A stretch of DNA of 9,524 nucleotides, from positions 1 to 9,524 of the forward strand of contig JBMFVV010000031.1 in NCBI GenBank assembly GCA_049965815.1, read 5' to 3'. The position numbers and the translations under genes are program-made. The notes beneath the pieces were generated by a model. That model worked only from the letters and a program-made list of their open reading frames with translations. It was not told the DNA's origin and did not search any database. The DNA is from GCA-001856825 sp049965815 (GTDB lineage: Archaea; Thermoplasmatota; Thermoplasmata; Thermoplasmatales; GCA-001856825). Of the stretch, positions 1-5,972 are shown piece by piece; the first letter of the stretch is position 1, and each line of letters starts with the position of its first letter.

Positions 1-2
1 AT

Positions 3-119
3 GATGAACTCTACGGTAAGGCTATGGAAACTCTCCTCAGCATGAAAGCGGATTCTGGAAAGGTAAAACAGGTGATAGGGGGAACAAAGCTCCCTTTGCC
101 TTCAACAGTGGGAACTTAA
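3..119 (+). CDS. C-terminal end of an unrecognised protein (5' end outside window)
   Basis: An open frame runs from the window edge to TAA at 117-119 and encodes about 38 residues beginning DELYGKAMETLL and ending LPLPSTVGT. It starts as a lysine/glutamate-rich amphipathic helix, then has a glycine/proline-rich tail, which looks like a genuine protein C-terminus rather than noise. I do not recognise the family. It lies 31 nt before the dioxygenase-like gene and is probably in the same transcript. It shows no resemblance to the N-terminal half of homogentisate dioxygenase, so the two are not halves of one frameshifted gene. Confidence 0.5.
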   Translation, partial: DELYGKAMETLLSMKADSGKVKQVIGGTKLPLPSTVGT

Positions 120-125
120 TAAAGC

Positions 126-151
126 AAAGGAGAATAATGTCAATGATATAA
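126..151 (+). promoter_or_regulatory. Shine-Dalgarno site with a four-codon mini-ORF before the dioxygenase start
   Basis: A good SD (AAAGGAG, 126-132) lies 4 nt before an ATG at 137 that encodes only M-S-M-I and stops at TAA 149-151, sharing one base with the ATG at 151. Measured to the ATG at 151, the SD is 18 nt away, which is too far for normal initiation. Either terminating ribosomes re-initiate at 151, or the SD is coincidental and belonged to a coding sequence now broken. In the frame of the downstream gene this stretch reads KENNVNDI, and NVNDI resembles homogentisate dioxygenase sequence. Confidence 0.4.
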
Positions 152-543
152 TGCCCATAGTGGGGAAAGTTCATCAACCTCCACCAGTGCACGAAACGTT
201 CTCATCTAGATCGTTTATGGTAGGGACATTCCTCCCAAGGAAGTATGATTTCCATGAAAGGGCAATTCCAATATCTTACTATCATAGTAACGTGGACACA
301 GACGAATTCCTTTACTATTCTTCCGGTAATTTCATGAGCAGGAAGGGAGTCAGGGAAGGTTCGATGACACTCCACGTCAGGGGTATGATACACGGCCCCC
401 AACCGGGTACAATCGAAAATGCATTGGGAAAAGGTGAAACAAATGAAACAGCGATCATGGTGGAAAGTTATGAGAGGCTTGGAATTTCCACTATAGCCGA
501 AAGACTAGAGAGCAAAGATTACATGAAGACTTGGTATGAATGA
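151..543 (+). CDS. Homogentisate 1,2-dioxygenase-like protein, C-terminal cupin domain only (5'-truncated)
   Basis: The 130 residues match the C-terminal catalytic part of homogentisate 1,2-dioxygenase-like proteins, which open homogentisate to maleylacetoacetate using Fe(II) and O2. Family-like stretches are VGKVHQPPPVHETF (4-17), ISYYHSNVDTDEFLYY (41-56), SRKGVREGS (63-71) and MIHGPQPGTIE (79-89). Likely iron ligands His45, Glu52 and His81 are present, as are His75 and the candidate catalytic His8. Normal family members are about 350-430 aa, so roughly two thirds are missing. The frame stays open upstream to a stop at 76-78. Codons 139-150 still read V-N-D-I, which fits the family just before MPIVGK, while the residues before that do not fit. 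This points to a deletion joint near 120-138 rather than a frameshift. The intact frame and ATGA overlap with the next gene leave open a working single-domain cupin. Confidence 0.75.
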   Translation: MPIVGKVHQPPPVHETFSSRSFMVGTFLPRKYDFHERAIPISYYHSNVDTDEFLYYSSGNFMSRKGVREGSMTLHVRGMIHGPQPGTIENALGKGETNETAIMVESYERLGISTIAERLESKDYMKTWYE

Positions 544-1568
544 CACAACTTTACAATTATCTACCCATAGACCATATATCCATAGGGGAACAGTCGATTG
601 AAGGAATTACCTCGCTCATAGGAAAAGAACAGCTCAAGGACACAATCATTATCACAAGCAAATCTGTATCTCAGAATTCATTCTTCAAGAAGGTAGAAGA
701 AGCTTTCTCGGAATCTCTTGTGTTCAATAATATATCACAGCACTCTCCGATCGAAGAAATTGATACCATTAAGAGTGAAATCACCAACAAGAATGTGAAA
801 TTCATGATATCTGTCGGCGGAGGGAGCGTAATTGATTCCACCAAGGTTTTACGATTTAAGACAAATTCTGACATTCCGCAAATTGCTATACCTACGACTT
901 TATCTGCCGCCGAGTTTTCACACATAGCAGGCTATTCCGAAAAAGGGGAAAAGAAGGGAATAAGGGGAAAGAACCTCGTTCCAAAATTCATTTACCTCGA
1001 TCCTGTTGCAACCCTTGAGACACCAACTAAATTATGGAGATCTACAGGGATAAGGTCGATAGATCACGCTATCGAGGCTACGCTGGGTAGCGGTTTCACT
1101 GATCTCAGGATCACCTTTTCAAAACTATCGATAGAAAAGATGATGCAAAACCTGGAGGGAAACTGGACCAACAATAAGCAAGAATGCCAGGTGGCATCGT
1201 GGTATTCATATATGGATGTATATGACAGTCCGATGGGATTCAGCCATCAGATAGGGAAGGTAATAGGCGCAAAATGGAATATACCGCACGGAATTACTTC
1301 CTGCATAACTCTTCCGGAGATGCTGAGATATTATTCTTCGTCTCCTCCTAATGGACTAGCTAGGTTTGCAATGGAAGTCATGGGGGAGAAAGACGAATCC
1401 AAGTCCATAGATGAACTGGCAGATAAGATTGCTGCTTTTATAAAAGAACTGGGACTAGAGTCGAAGCTCTCAGATTATGGGATCAAGGAAGAAGACATAC
1501 CTTACATAACAGACAAGATTGGTCAAAAGGACGAACTGTTCATTGAACACATCAAAAACATGCTATGA
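540..1568 (+). CDS. Iron-containing alcohol dehydrogenase family protein, maleylacetate reductase-like
   Basis: The 342-aa protein has the Fe-ADH fold: an N-terminal Rossmann-like nucleotide domain with the dinucleotide motif SVGGGSVID (91-99) and AIPTTLSAAEFS (116-127), followed by a helical domain with STGIRSIDHAIEA (168-180) and SHQIGKVIGAKWNIPHG (235-251). The short length and the motifs sit closest to maleylacetate reductases, which reduce maleylacetate to 3-oxoadipate with NAD(P)H. Of the four metal ligands of classical Fe-ADHs, Asp is replaced by Arg172 and one His by Lys240, while His176 and His250 remain. A metal-dependent alcohol dehydrogenase activity is therefore unlikely. The start overlaps the dioxygenase stop (ATGA, 540-543), so the two are translationally coupled, which supports an aromatic degradation role. 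The substrate is inferred from family and context. Confidence 0.75.
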   Translation: MTQLYNYLPIDHISIGEQSIEGITSLIGKEQLKDTIIITSKSVSQNSFFKKVEEAFSESLVFNNISQHSPIEEIDTIKSEITNKNVKFMISVGGGSVIDSTKVLRFKTNSDIPQIAIPTTLSAAEFSHIAGYSEKGEKKGIRGKNLVPKFIYLDPVATLETPTKLWRSTGIRSIDHAIEATLGSGFTDLRITFSKLSIEKMMQNLEGNWTNNKQECQVASWYSYMDVYDSPMGFSHQIGKVIGAKWNIPHGITSCITLPEMLRYYSSSPPNGLARFAMEVMGEKDESKSIDELADKIAAFIKELGLESKLSDYGIKEEDIPYITDKIGQKDELFIEHIKNML

Positions 1569-1573
1569 CATAC

Positions 1574-1581
1574 TTTTTTTT
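1574..1581 (+). terminator. T-run terminator after the dioxygenase/reductase operon
   Basis: Eight consecutive T residues start 5 nt after the reductase stop codon. Oligo-T in the non-template strand is the usual archaeal intrinsic termination signal and needs no hairpin. It falls between two convergent genes, where a terminator is expected. On the minus strand the same tract is oligo-A, so it does not serve the CDF gene. Confidence 0.6.
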
Positions 1582-1584
1582 CAC

Positions 1585-2736
1585 TCACTCAAACTTCAGC
1601 TTGTTGAGTTTACCGTCTATGAAAAGTTGAATATTTTCGTCGACCGACTTTGAATTTGCCTTCCATAATTCAATGTGATTTACTGTAAGCATGGAAGATA
1701 AGACTTCTCCAGCATCTAGCAGAACAGCATCAGTCACTAAGTTCTCCTTTGCAATTGAAAGAACCCTCTGGGCATTTTTATCAAGTGTTATCTCCTGTGA
1801 AGGTATCTGAATGGTCCTTGTATCAGTTCTCTTTCCATCTATTATGGTGACTATAAGGTAGTTCAGTGACTTGGAAGTTTTCTTTTCTATTTTTCCAGGT
1901 TCTGATACTGGCAAAAGAACAATTCTTTTTAGGCTCCTTGATGGTTCTATGTGAATCACAACATCGCGTACACCAGGTATTTCTGAGAGAACGTCTCTCT
2001 CAATGGAGTCAGCAACGTCGTGTGCTTCCTCTATTGTCAGTCTGCTATTTACAGTAATCACTATTTCAACGAAAATTACTGGCCCGGCCCAGCGTGCCTT
2101 TATAGACTTGACATCTGTAACCTGCTCATCTCTCTTGACAATTCCTTCTATTTTAGGAATAACACTCTTGTCCTTTGGAAGGTCCATTATTCCTATAACG
2201 CTATCCCTTCCTATCTTTACCGAGGTGTAGAAAATACCTATTGCAGCAATACCAACTGCTACGTAATAAAATGCATCAAGGTGAGTTGCATATGTGGCGA
2301 TAAGACCCAACCCTACCCCTGTGCCTACATAAACATCAGAATAATTATGATAGCCATCAGATACCAGGGATGGGGCCTTTACCCTCTTTCCACCGACTAT
2401 TTTAATGATACCAGACAGGAACAGGGGAATTACAGAAGCAAGTTGAGTCAGTCCAGACCCAAGTTGAAACGATGTTTTGTAGGTTGGGATAGACAGCAGA
2501 AGGTCCAGGGCCGTAGCTGCGATTATCACGGCTATTGCTAGGGAAACAAGATCCTCCACCCTGAAGAGACCGTATGAATACTTTTTGCTGTAATTGCTCT
2601 TCGATAATCTTATAGCCGCGAATACTGCAACAGTTACCATAATGTCTGTTAGGATATGAAAACTCTCAAAGAGAAGGGCGTAATTCCTGTAGATTATCCA
2701 TCCGGCAAACCTTATTAACAATACTGTAACCTGCAA
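1585..2736 (-). CDS. Cation diffusion facilitator (CDF) metal exporter with extra C-terminal NifX/FeMo-co-like domain
   Basis: This membrane metal/H+ antiporter probably exports Zn2+ or a similar divalent ion. With numbering from the TTG at 2736, TM2 carries ESFHILTD (His27-x3-Asp31) and TM5 carries SDGYHNYSD (His130-x3-Asp134), the HD/HD metal site typical of zinc-type CDFs. A cytosolic dimerisation domain follows (about 190-265, with ARWAGPVIFVEI and IHIEP, His262). Residues about 270-383 form an extra domain beginning KRIVLLPVSEPGKIEKK that resembles the dinitrogenase iron-molybdenum cofactor (NifX/NafY) fold; this match is by pattern only. TTG at 2736 is the only conventional start in frame, but it cuts TM1 in half. 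The frame stays open to 2799, and the added residues (KLSNLTVNGYIATALLLQ) complete TM1, so translation probably begins near 2793-2796 on a CTG or ATT codon (about 402 aa). Confidence 0.85.
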   Translation of the reverse strand: MQVTVLLIRFAGWIIYRNYALLFESFHILTDIMVTVAVFAAIRLSKSNYSKKYSYGLFRVEDLVSLAIAVIIAATALDLLLSIPTYKTSFQLGSGLTQLASVIPLFLSGIIKIVGGKRVKAPSLVSDGYHNYSDVYVGTGVGLGLIATYATHLDAFYYVAVGIAAIGIFYTSVKIGRDSVIGIMDLPKDKSVIPKIEGIVKRDEQVTDVKSIKARWAGPVIFVEIVITVNSRLTIEEAHDVADSIERDVLSEIPGVRDVVIHIEPSRSLKRIVLLPVSEPGKIEKKTSKSLNYLIVTIIDGKRTDTRTIQIPSQEITLDKNAQRVLSIAKENLVTDAVLLDAGEVLSSMLTVNHIELWKANSKSVDENIQLFIDGKLNKLKFE

Positions 2737-2813
2737 TAACAGGGCCGTAGCAATGTAACCATTGACAGTAAGATTACTCAGTTTATTTTTCAGAATAGAT
2801 TATTAGGCAGCGA

Positions 2814-2823
2814 GATAAAAGTA
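2814..2823 (-). promoter_or_regulatory. Candidate TATA box for the CDF gene
   Basis: On the minus strand this reads TACTTTTATC. Its centre lies about 25 nt before CTG 2793 and ATT 2796, the spacing expected for a leaderless archaeal transcript starting there. The same distance to the TTG at 2736 is about 80 nt with no visible SD, which favours the upstream start. There is no strong BRE, so the box is only a moderate candidate. Confidence 0.35.
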
Positions 2824-2848
2824 TTGGTGTACTTAAGTTATGCCTAAA

Positions 2849-3430
2849 TCACTTTGAGAACGTAAGAATTATCAGCCCGGCTTTGTGGGTTATCGTCTTC
2901 TTCAACCCATTGATATCCAAGTCACTCCACTCACTCTCATATACTCCGTGAGAACTCCTGAACCTCCTAGATGAATTGTCATATTCATATATAGCCAAAA
3001 ATCCATTATTTCCAAGGTGAGAAGTCAGAGATGATAGTGATTTGTCACGTTCAATCCAGTGATGATATGAGAATGAAGATATGATAGCATCAAACTTTTC
3101 CTCAAATGGGATCACCCTGCTGCTCCCATTCTTTACTTCCACCCTCGTGTTGAGGCCCTTTCTTGCAATGCCTTTCTTTGCCCTTATGAGCATATAAGGA
3201 GATGGATCAACACCCCTGAATGTTGCATTTGGAAAATTTATTGCAAGTTTGGTAAGTAGGGCTCCATTTCCACATCCAACATCCAGAAGTCTTTCAAACT
3301 TCCTGCTCCTCAAATCGTCGACTATGACCTCGTAGTATCTGTTTAACACCGCAGATCCAAGTCCATAAAGAAAAGATGTGACAGGTCCGAATTTCTCTTC
3401 CCCGTCTTGGTAGAGATTATTAGTTGTCAC
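2849..3430 (-). CDS. Class I SAM-dependent methyltransferase (small, substrate unknown)
   Basis: This is a Rossmann-fold methyltransferase. Numbering from GTG 3442, motif I is LLDVGCGNGALL (52-63), the acidic end of strand 2 is FRGVDPSPYML (75-85), and motif IV is FDAIISSFSYHHW (117-129). FLAIYEYD (148-155) follows as strand 5. The family methylates many substrates, and no motif points to one. GTG at 3430 is preferred over GTG at 3442 because GAGGAG lies 4 nt upstream of it, giving 193 aa and an 11-nt overlap with the HxlR gene; the longer form would be 197 aa and overlap 23 nt. At under 200 aa it is compact, with a short C-terminal region after motif IV that leaves little room for substrate-binding additions. 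It is coupled to the regulator, so it probably belongs to that regulator's response. Confidence 0.8.
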   Translation of the reverse strand: MTTNNLYQDGEEKFGPVTSFLYGLGSAVLNRYYEVIVDDLRSRKFERLLDVGCGNGALLTKLAINFPNATFRGVDPSPYMLIRAKKGIARKGLNTRVEVKNGSSRVIPFEEKFDAIISSFSYHHWIERDKSLSSLTSHLGNNGFLAIYEYDNSSRRFRSSHGVYESEWSDLDINGLKKTITHKAGLIILTFSK

Positions 3431-3779
3431 AGTTCTCCTCACTAGGAGTTATCCATGACTCGCCCCAGCTTCTCATAGATTCCACTATAGTGCTGAGGGA
3501 CTTCCCTTTTTCAGTAAGCGTATATGTCACTCTTATCGGTCTTGAATTCTCAACATTCCTGTCTAGGATGCCTTCCTCTTCAAGGAATTTCAGCTTCTCA
3601 GATAGCATTCTGGACGAAATACCTTCCACGGACTTCTTCAGTTGATTGAAGCCTCTTGACTCGGTACACAGATCTCTTAGTATCATGAAAGTCCAGACGT
3701 CTCTTAATATGTAGAGAGTTCTTTCCACGGGGCACGTGGAATTTTTTCTGGTTTCCATGTCATAATGACTGTGTTGCAT
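3420..3779 (-). CDS. HxlR-family winged-helix transcriptional regulator
   Basis: The 119-aa protein matches HxlR/MarR-like regulators throughout: CPVERTLYILRDVWTFMILRDL (16-37), FNQLKKSVEGISSRMLSEKLKFLEEEGIL (44-72, the recognition helix region) and the wing RVTYTLTEKGKSLSTIVESM (83-102). Cys16 sits at the N-terminal position used as a redox or electrophile sensor in HypR/YodB-type members; a second Cys is near the C-terminus (Cys117). Two starts are possible. ATG 3779 lies about 26 nt from the TATA at 3799-3813 (leaderless). ATG 3758 (Met8) would suit a second TTTAAATA box nearer the gene. It is first in a two-gene operon with the methyltransferase and divergent from the EamA permease unit, which suggests autoregulation and control of the permease. 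Confidence 0.88.
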   Translation of the reverse strand: MQHSHYDMETRKNSTCPVERTLYILRDVWTFMILRDLCTESRGFNQLKKSVEGISSRMLSEKLKFLEEEGILDRNVENSRPIRVTYTLTEKGKSLSTIVESMRSWGESWITPSEENCDN

Positions 3780-3798
3780 AACACTATATTTAAACTAA

Positions 3799-3813
3799 GT
3801 TAATATAATTAAC
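3799..3813. promoter_or_regulatory. Palindromic shared TATA/operator between HxlR gene and permease unit
   Basis: GTTAATATAATTAAC has perfect 6-nt arms (GTTAAT/ATTAAC) around ATA. Its centre (3806) is 27 nt from the HxlR ATG at 3779 on one side and 32 nt from the ATG at 3838 on the other, so it can act as a TATA region for both strands. Overlap of a dyad with the TATA box is how archaeal repressors commonly block TBP. HxlR proteins bind as dimers, making this a natural operator candidate. A second AT box (TTTAAATA on the minus strand, around 3785-3793) is closer to the HxlR start. Confidence 0.5.
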
Positions 3814-3837
3814 CTACCTACTTATCTGTTCTTAATA

Positions 3838-3927
3838 ATGCAAAGGACCTTCAGGTTCAAAAGCGCTGATATCAAGCATATGACGACATCAGTTACAAAA
3901 TTCTTTATGGGCGCAGGCAATAGATAA
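3838..3927 (+). CDS. 29-aa mini-ORF leading the EamA permease unit
   Basis: ATG 3838 to TAA 3927 encodes a basic 29-residue peptide starting MQRTFRFKSADIKHM and ending FMGAGNR. It begins 32 nt from the centre of the shared palindromic promoter, so it would be the first, nearly leaderless ORF of the transcript. It stops 3 nt before the permease GTG, and the permease SD (GAGGTGA) overlaps this junction. It could be a leader peptide coupling translation to the permease, or a small protein in its own right. No family is recognised. It has six basic residues (Arg/Lys) and one acidic residue, and no membrane segment. Confidence 0.4.
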   Translation: MQRTFRFKSADIKHMTTSVTKFFMGAGNR

Positions 3928-3930
3928 GAG

Positions 3931-4785
3931 GTGAATTACAAGGGAAACAAGGGGCTCGACATACTGCTATTCTTGGCTATGTCTGGTGCGTGGGCTTTGA
4001 ATTATTCATTTCTGAAGTTTGCGCTTGTATACGAGCCTCCGATGGTGGCGTTACTTTTCAGGGCCCTATTTGGTGCTATATTCTCAATACCCTTTTCTTA
4101 TTCCACCCTGAAACTGGTCAGGAGCATAGGGATAGGAAAGCTATTCATCATGAGCCTTCTCAACGTATCTTTATTCATGAGCCTGTGGTTTATAGGAGAG
4201 CAGACTGAAAGCTCATCAATTTCATCAATCCTCGTTTATACGTATCCAATAGTATCAGTCTTTCTTTCCTGGTTGATGCTTGAGGAGAAACTGTCTACCT
4301 TAAAGATAGTGGGAATTATCGTTGGGTTTGGCGGTGTGGTTGTGATATTCCTGGATGAACTATCAATCAGCTTCAGCATTGGTTTATTTCTATTGATTGC
4401 GTCCGCGGTATCATGGTCGGTCGGGACGATATATTTTAAGAAGTACCTAAAAAATGCAGACATGGGTACTGTCAACACTTACCAATTCGTGTTTGCAATT
4501 CCAGTAGCTCTTGTTGTAGCATTCTTTTACGGCGGGTTCAGACCCCTCACACTGAACTTCATACTCATAATGATATATATGGGGGCAATAGGTTCATCTG
4601 CAGCTTACTTCATCTACTGGAGTCTCATCAAGAAATACAACGTTTCACACGTTTCACCGTACCTGTTTTCTGTTCCCGCCCTTTCGATATTATTCAGTGC
4701 ATTCTTGAATAATAACAGATTGAGCACCTTAAGCCTTGCAGGGTTCGGGCTCATTGCTGTCGGTATATTCATCAGTTCCAGGTAA
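3931..4785 (+). CDS. EamA/DMT-superfamily permease (10 TM)
   Basis: This 284-aa membrane protein contains two tandem EamA repeats (about 10-140 and 150-283), each with five hydrophobic helices, the normal layout of drug/metabolite transporters. Typical family stretches are GAWALNYSFLKFAL (19-32), SSISSILVYTYPIVSVFLSWLMLEEKLS (95-122) and GVVVIFLD (135-142), with the matching SPYLFSVPALSILFSAFL (243-260) in repeat 2. It probably exports an amino acid-like or other small metabolite; the substrate cannot be read from the sequence. GTG 3931 is the only start that keeps TM1 whole, but it lies inside the SD-like GAGGTGA, leaving no usual spacer. It follows the 29-aa ORF by 3 nt and is divergent from the HxlR regulator. 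No T-run follows before the convergent CydA' gene, whose end lies 56 nt beyond the stop. Confidence 0.85.
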   Translation: MNYKGNKGLDILLFLAMSGAWALNYSFLKFALVYEPPMVALLFRALFGAIFSIPFSYSTLKLVRSIGIGKLFIMSLLNVSLFMSLWFIGEQTESSSISSILVYTYPIVSVFLSWLMLEEKLSTLKIVGIIVGFGGVVVIFLDELSISFSIGLFLLIASAVSWSVGTIYFKKYLKNADMGTVNTYQFVFAIPVALVVAFFYGGFRPLTLNFILIMIYMGAIGSSAAYFIYWSLIKKYNVSHVSPYLFSVPALSILFSAFLNNNRLSTLSLAGFGLIAVGIFISSR

Positions 4786-4841
4786 TGTCACTAGCTGAGG
4801 ATATCACGTATTGTAGAACTCTGGGCCGCAGTCATATGAAT

Positions 4842-5972
4842 TCAATCAGCAATTTTGCCTCTCCTCTCCGCTGGAAAGACGAAGAACGCAATATAGAGCG
4901 TTCCAAGAAAAGTGACAATCATCACTACTATCAGACCTACGCCCGCGATTGGCAGAATGGTTGGAATTTCGAACATTGGGTTAATCAAAACTGATGACGA
5001 TATCCCTGTATTGTTAGTCACAATCATAAATGGATATCTTGCCGTATTAGCAGCTATCTCGAAGAACATGAAGAGGGTGTATGAGGAAACAGCACCAAGA
5101 GGTGCTGCATACCGTATTGCATCTTCTGACAGGGAGACCAGTGAAACTATTGCAACTATCACTGCGAGTGCGATGGATATCGTCACGAATCCTCTGCTTG
5201 CCATTCCCAGATAGACGTATTGCGAGTAGCTGTGAAGTTCCAGAATGGTCCAGACCAAAGTCCCCGCACTTAAAAACGAAAAGATGAGTGATAATAGCTT
5301 AGATATTCTGAATGTGCTTTGGAATTCGTCAGTGAAGTCTTTCCTCGATCTCAGGAACGCGAACGTAAGAACTATGAATGAAGCGAGTGCTATTGAGGTG
5401 AACCAGCTGAATAGCATCAGTGGAAGGAATATCGGATTTGCCAGCGGGTTAAGTCCATTTGAGCCGAAGAATGTCAAGCCCAGTGCGGTTGTTATCTTGA
5501 CACCATAGGGGTTGAACATGAGGGCAAGAATGCTGTTCATTCCAAATGCAACCATAAGTGCTCCTGCCGCCATGAACAGGCCCACGACTATGTGAGTACT
5601 TCTCTTCATTTCATCCCATGTATACCAGTAGAGCGCAGTGCTGACCAGCGCTATCATAATACCTGCGAGCGCTAGAGTTATGGGATAGAAGAGTACGTTT
5701 GTCGCTATATATAGAAGAGATGGCCAGTATGCCGCAAGAAATACTGTAAGCCATGTTGCAAGGACTCCTGCGAACAGGTCAACCCTGACCAAATAGGAGG
5801 TGAGGCGTCTTGCAAACCTATAGTAATCCTCGTTCTTCCTTCTGTATGCAATGATTTCGAATATAGGGATTATCACCGATAGTCCAAGCACAACACTTAC
5901 GAAAAATATGTGAAGGAAGAAGGTAGCTCCAACACTAGCAATTCCCCAGAAGACGTTGCTAATAGTGAACAC
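4842..5972 (-). CDS. CydA' - degenerate CydA paralogue, second subunit of bd-type oxidase
   Basis: A polytopic 376-aa membrane protein related to CydA rather than CydB. NVFWGIASVGATFFLHIFF (6-24) aligns with CydA TM1 and retains the haem-b595-type His (His21). GMNSILALMFNPYG (144-157) aligns with the CydA GSNLSA region. The Q-loop and key polar residues are lost: no Glu pair in the TM3 segment (95-118), Ser at the haem b558 His position (LFSW, around 189), and the CydA GRQPW motif reduced to ARYPF (311-315). This fits the archaeal CydAA' arrangement, in which a duplicated CydA replaces CydB as structural partner. GTG 5972 overlaps the cydA end by 14 nt and sits within GGAGGTG, so it has zero SD spacing; an ATT at 5963 would have a normal one. 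Translation is clearly coupled to cydA. Confidence 0.75.
   Translation of the reverse strand: MFTISNVFWGIASVGATFFLHIFFVSVVLGLSVIIPIFEIIAYRRKNEDYYRFARRLTSYLVRVDLFAGVLATWLTVFLAAYWPSLLYIATNVLFYPITLALAGIMIALVSTALYWYTWDEMKRSTHIVVGLFMAAGALMVAFGMNSILALMFNPYGVKITTALGLTFFGSNGLNPLANPIFLPLMLFSWFTSIALASFIVLTFAFLRSRKDFTDEFQSTFRISKLLSLIFSFLSAGTLVWTILELHSYSQYVYLGMASRGFVTISIALAVIVAIVSLVSLSEDAIRYAAPLGAVSSYTLFMFFEIAANTARYPFMIVTNNTGISSSVLINPMFEIPTILPIAGVGLIVVMIVTFLGTLYIAFFVFPAERRGKIAD

Noticed and set aside
3..543. Upstream fragment and dioxygenase as one frameshifted homogentisate dioxygenase gene
   Set aside because: None of the three frames upstream of about 135 resembles the residues that precede the C-terminal domain in the family, so a simple frameshift does not explain the missing N-terminus.
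2020..2541. 173-codon plus-strand ORF opposite the CDF gene
   Set aside because: Its translation is rich in Cys, Tyr and Asn with no domain pattern, and it lies antisense to well-supported CDF motifs (HxxxD and the dimerisation domain). It is a shadow frame.
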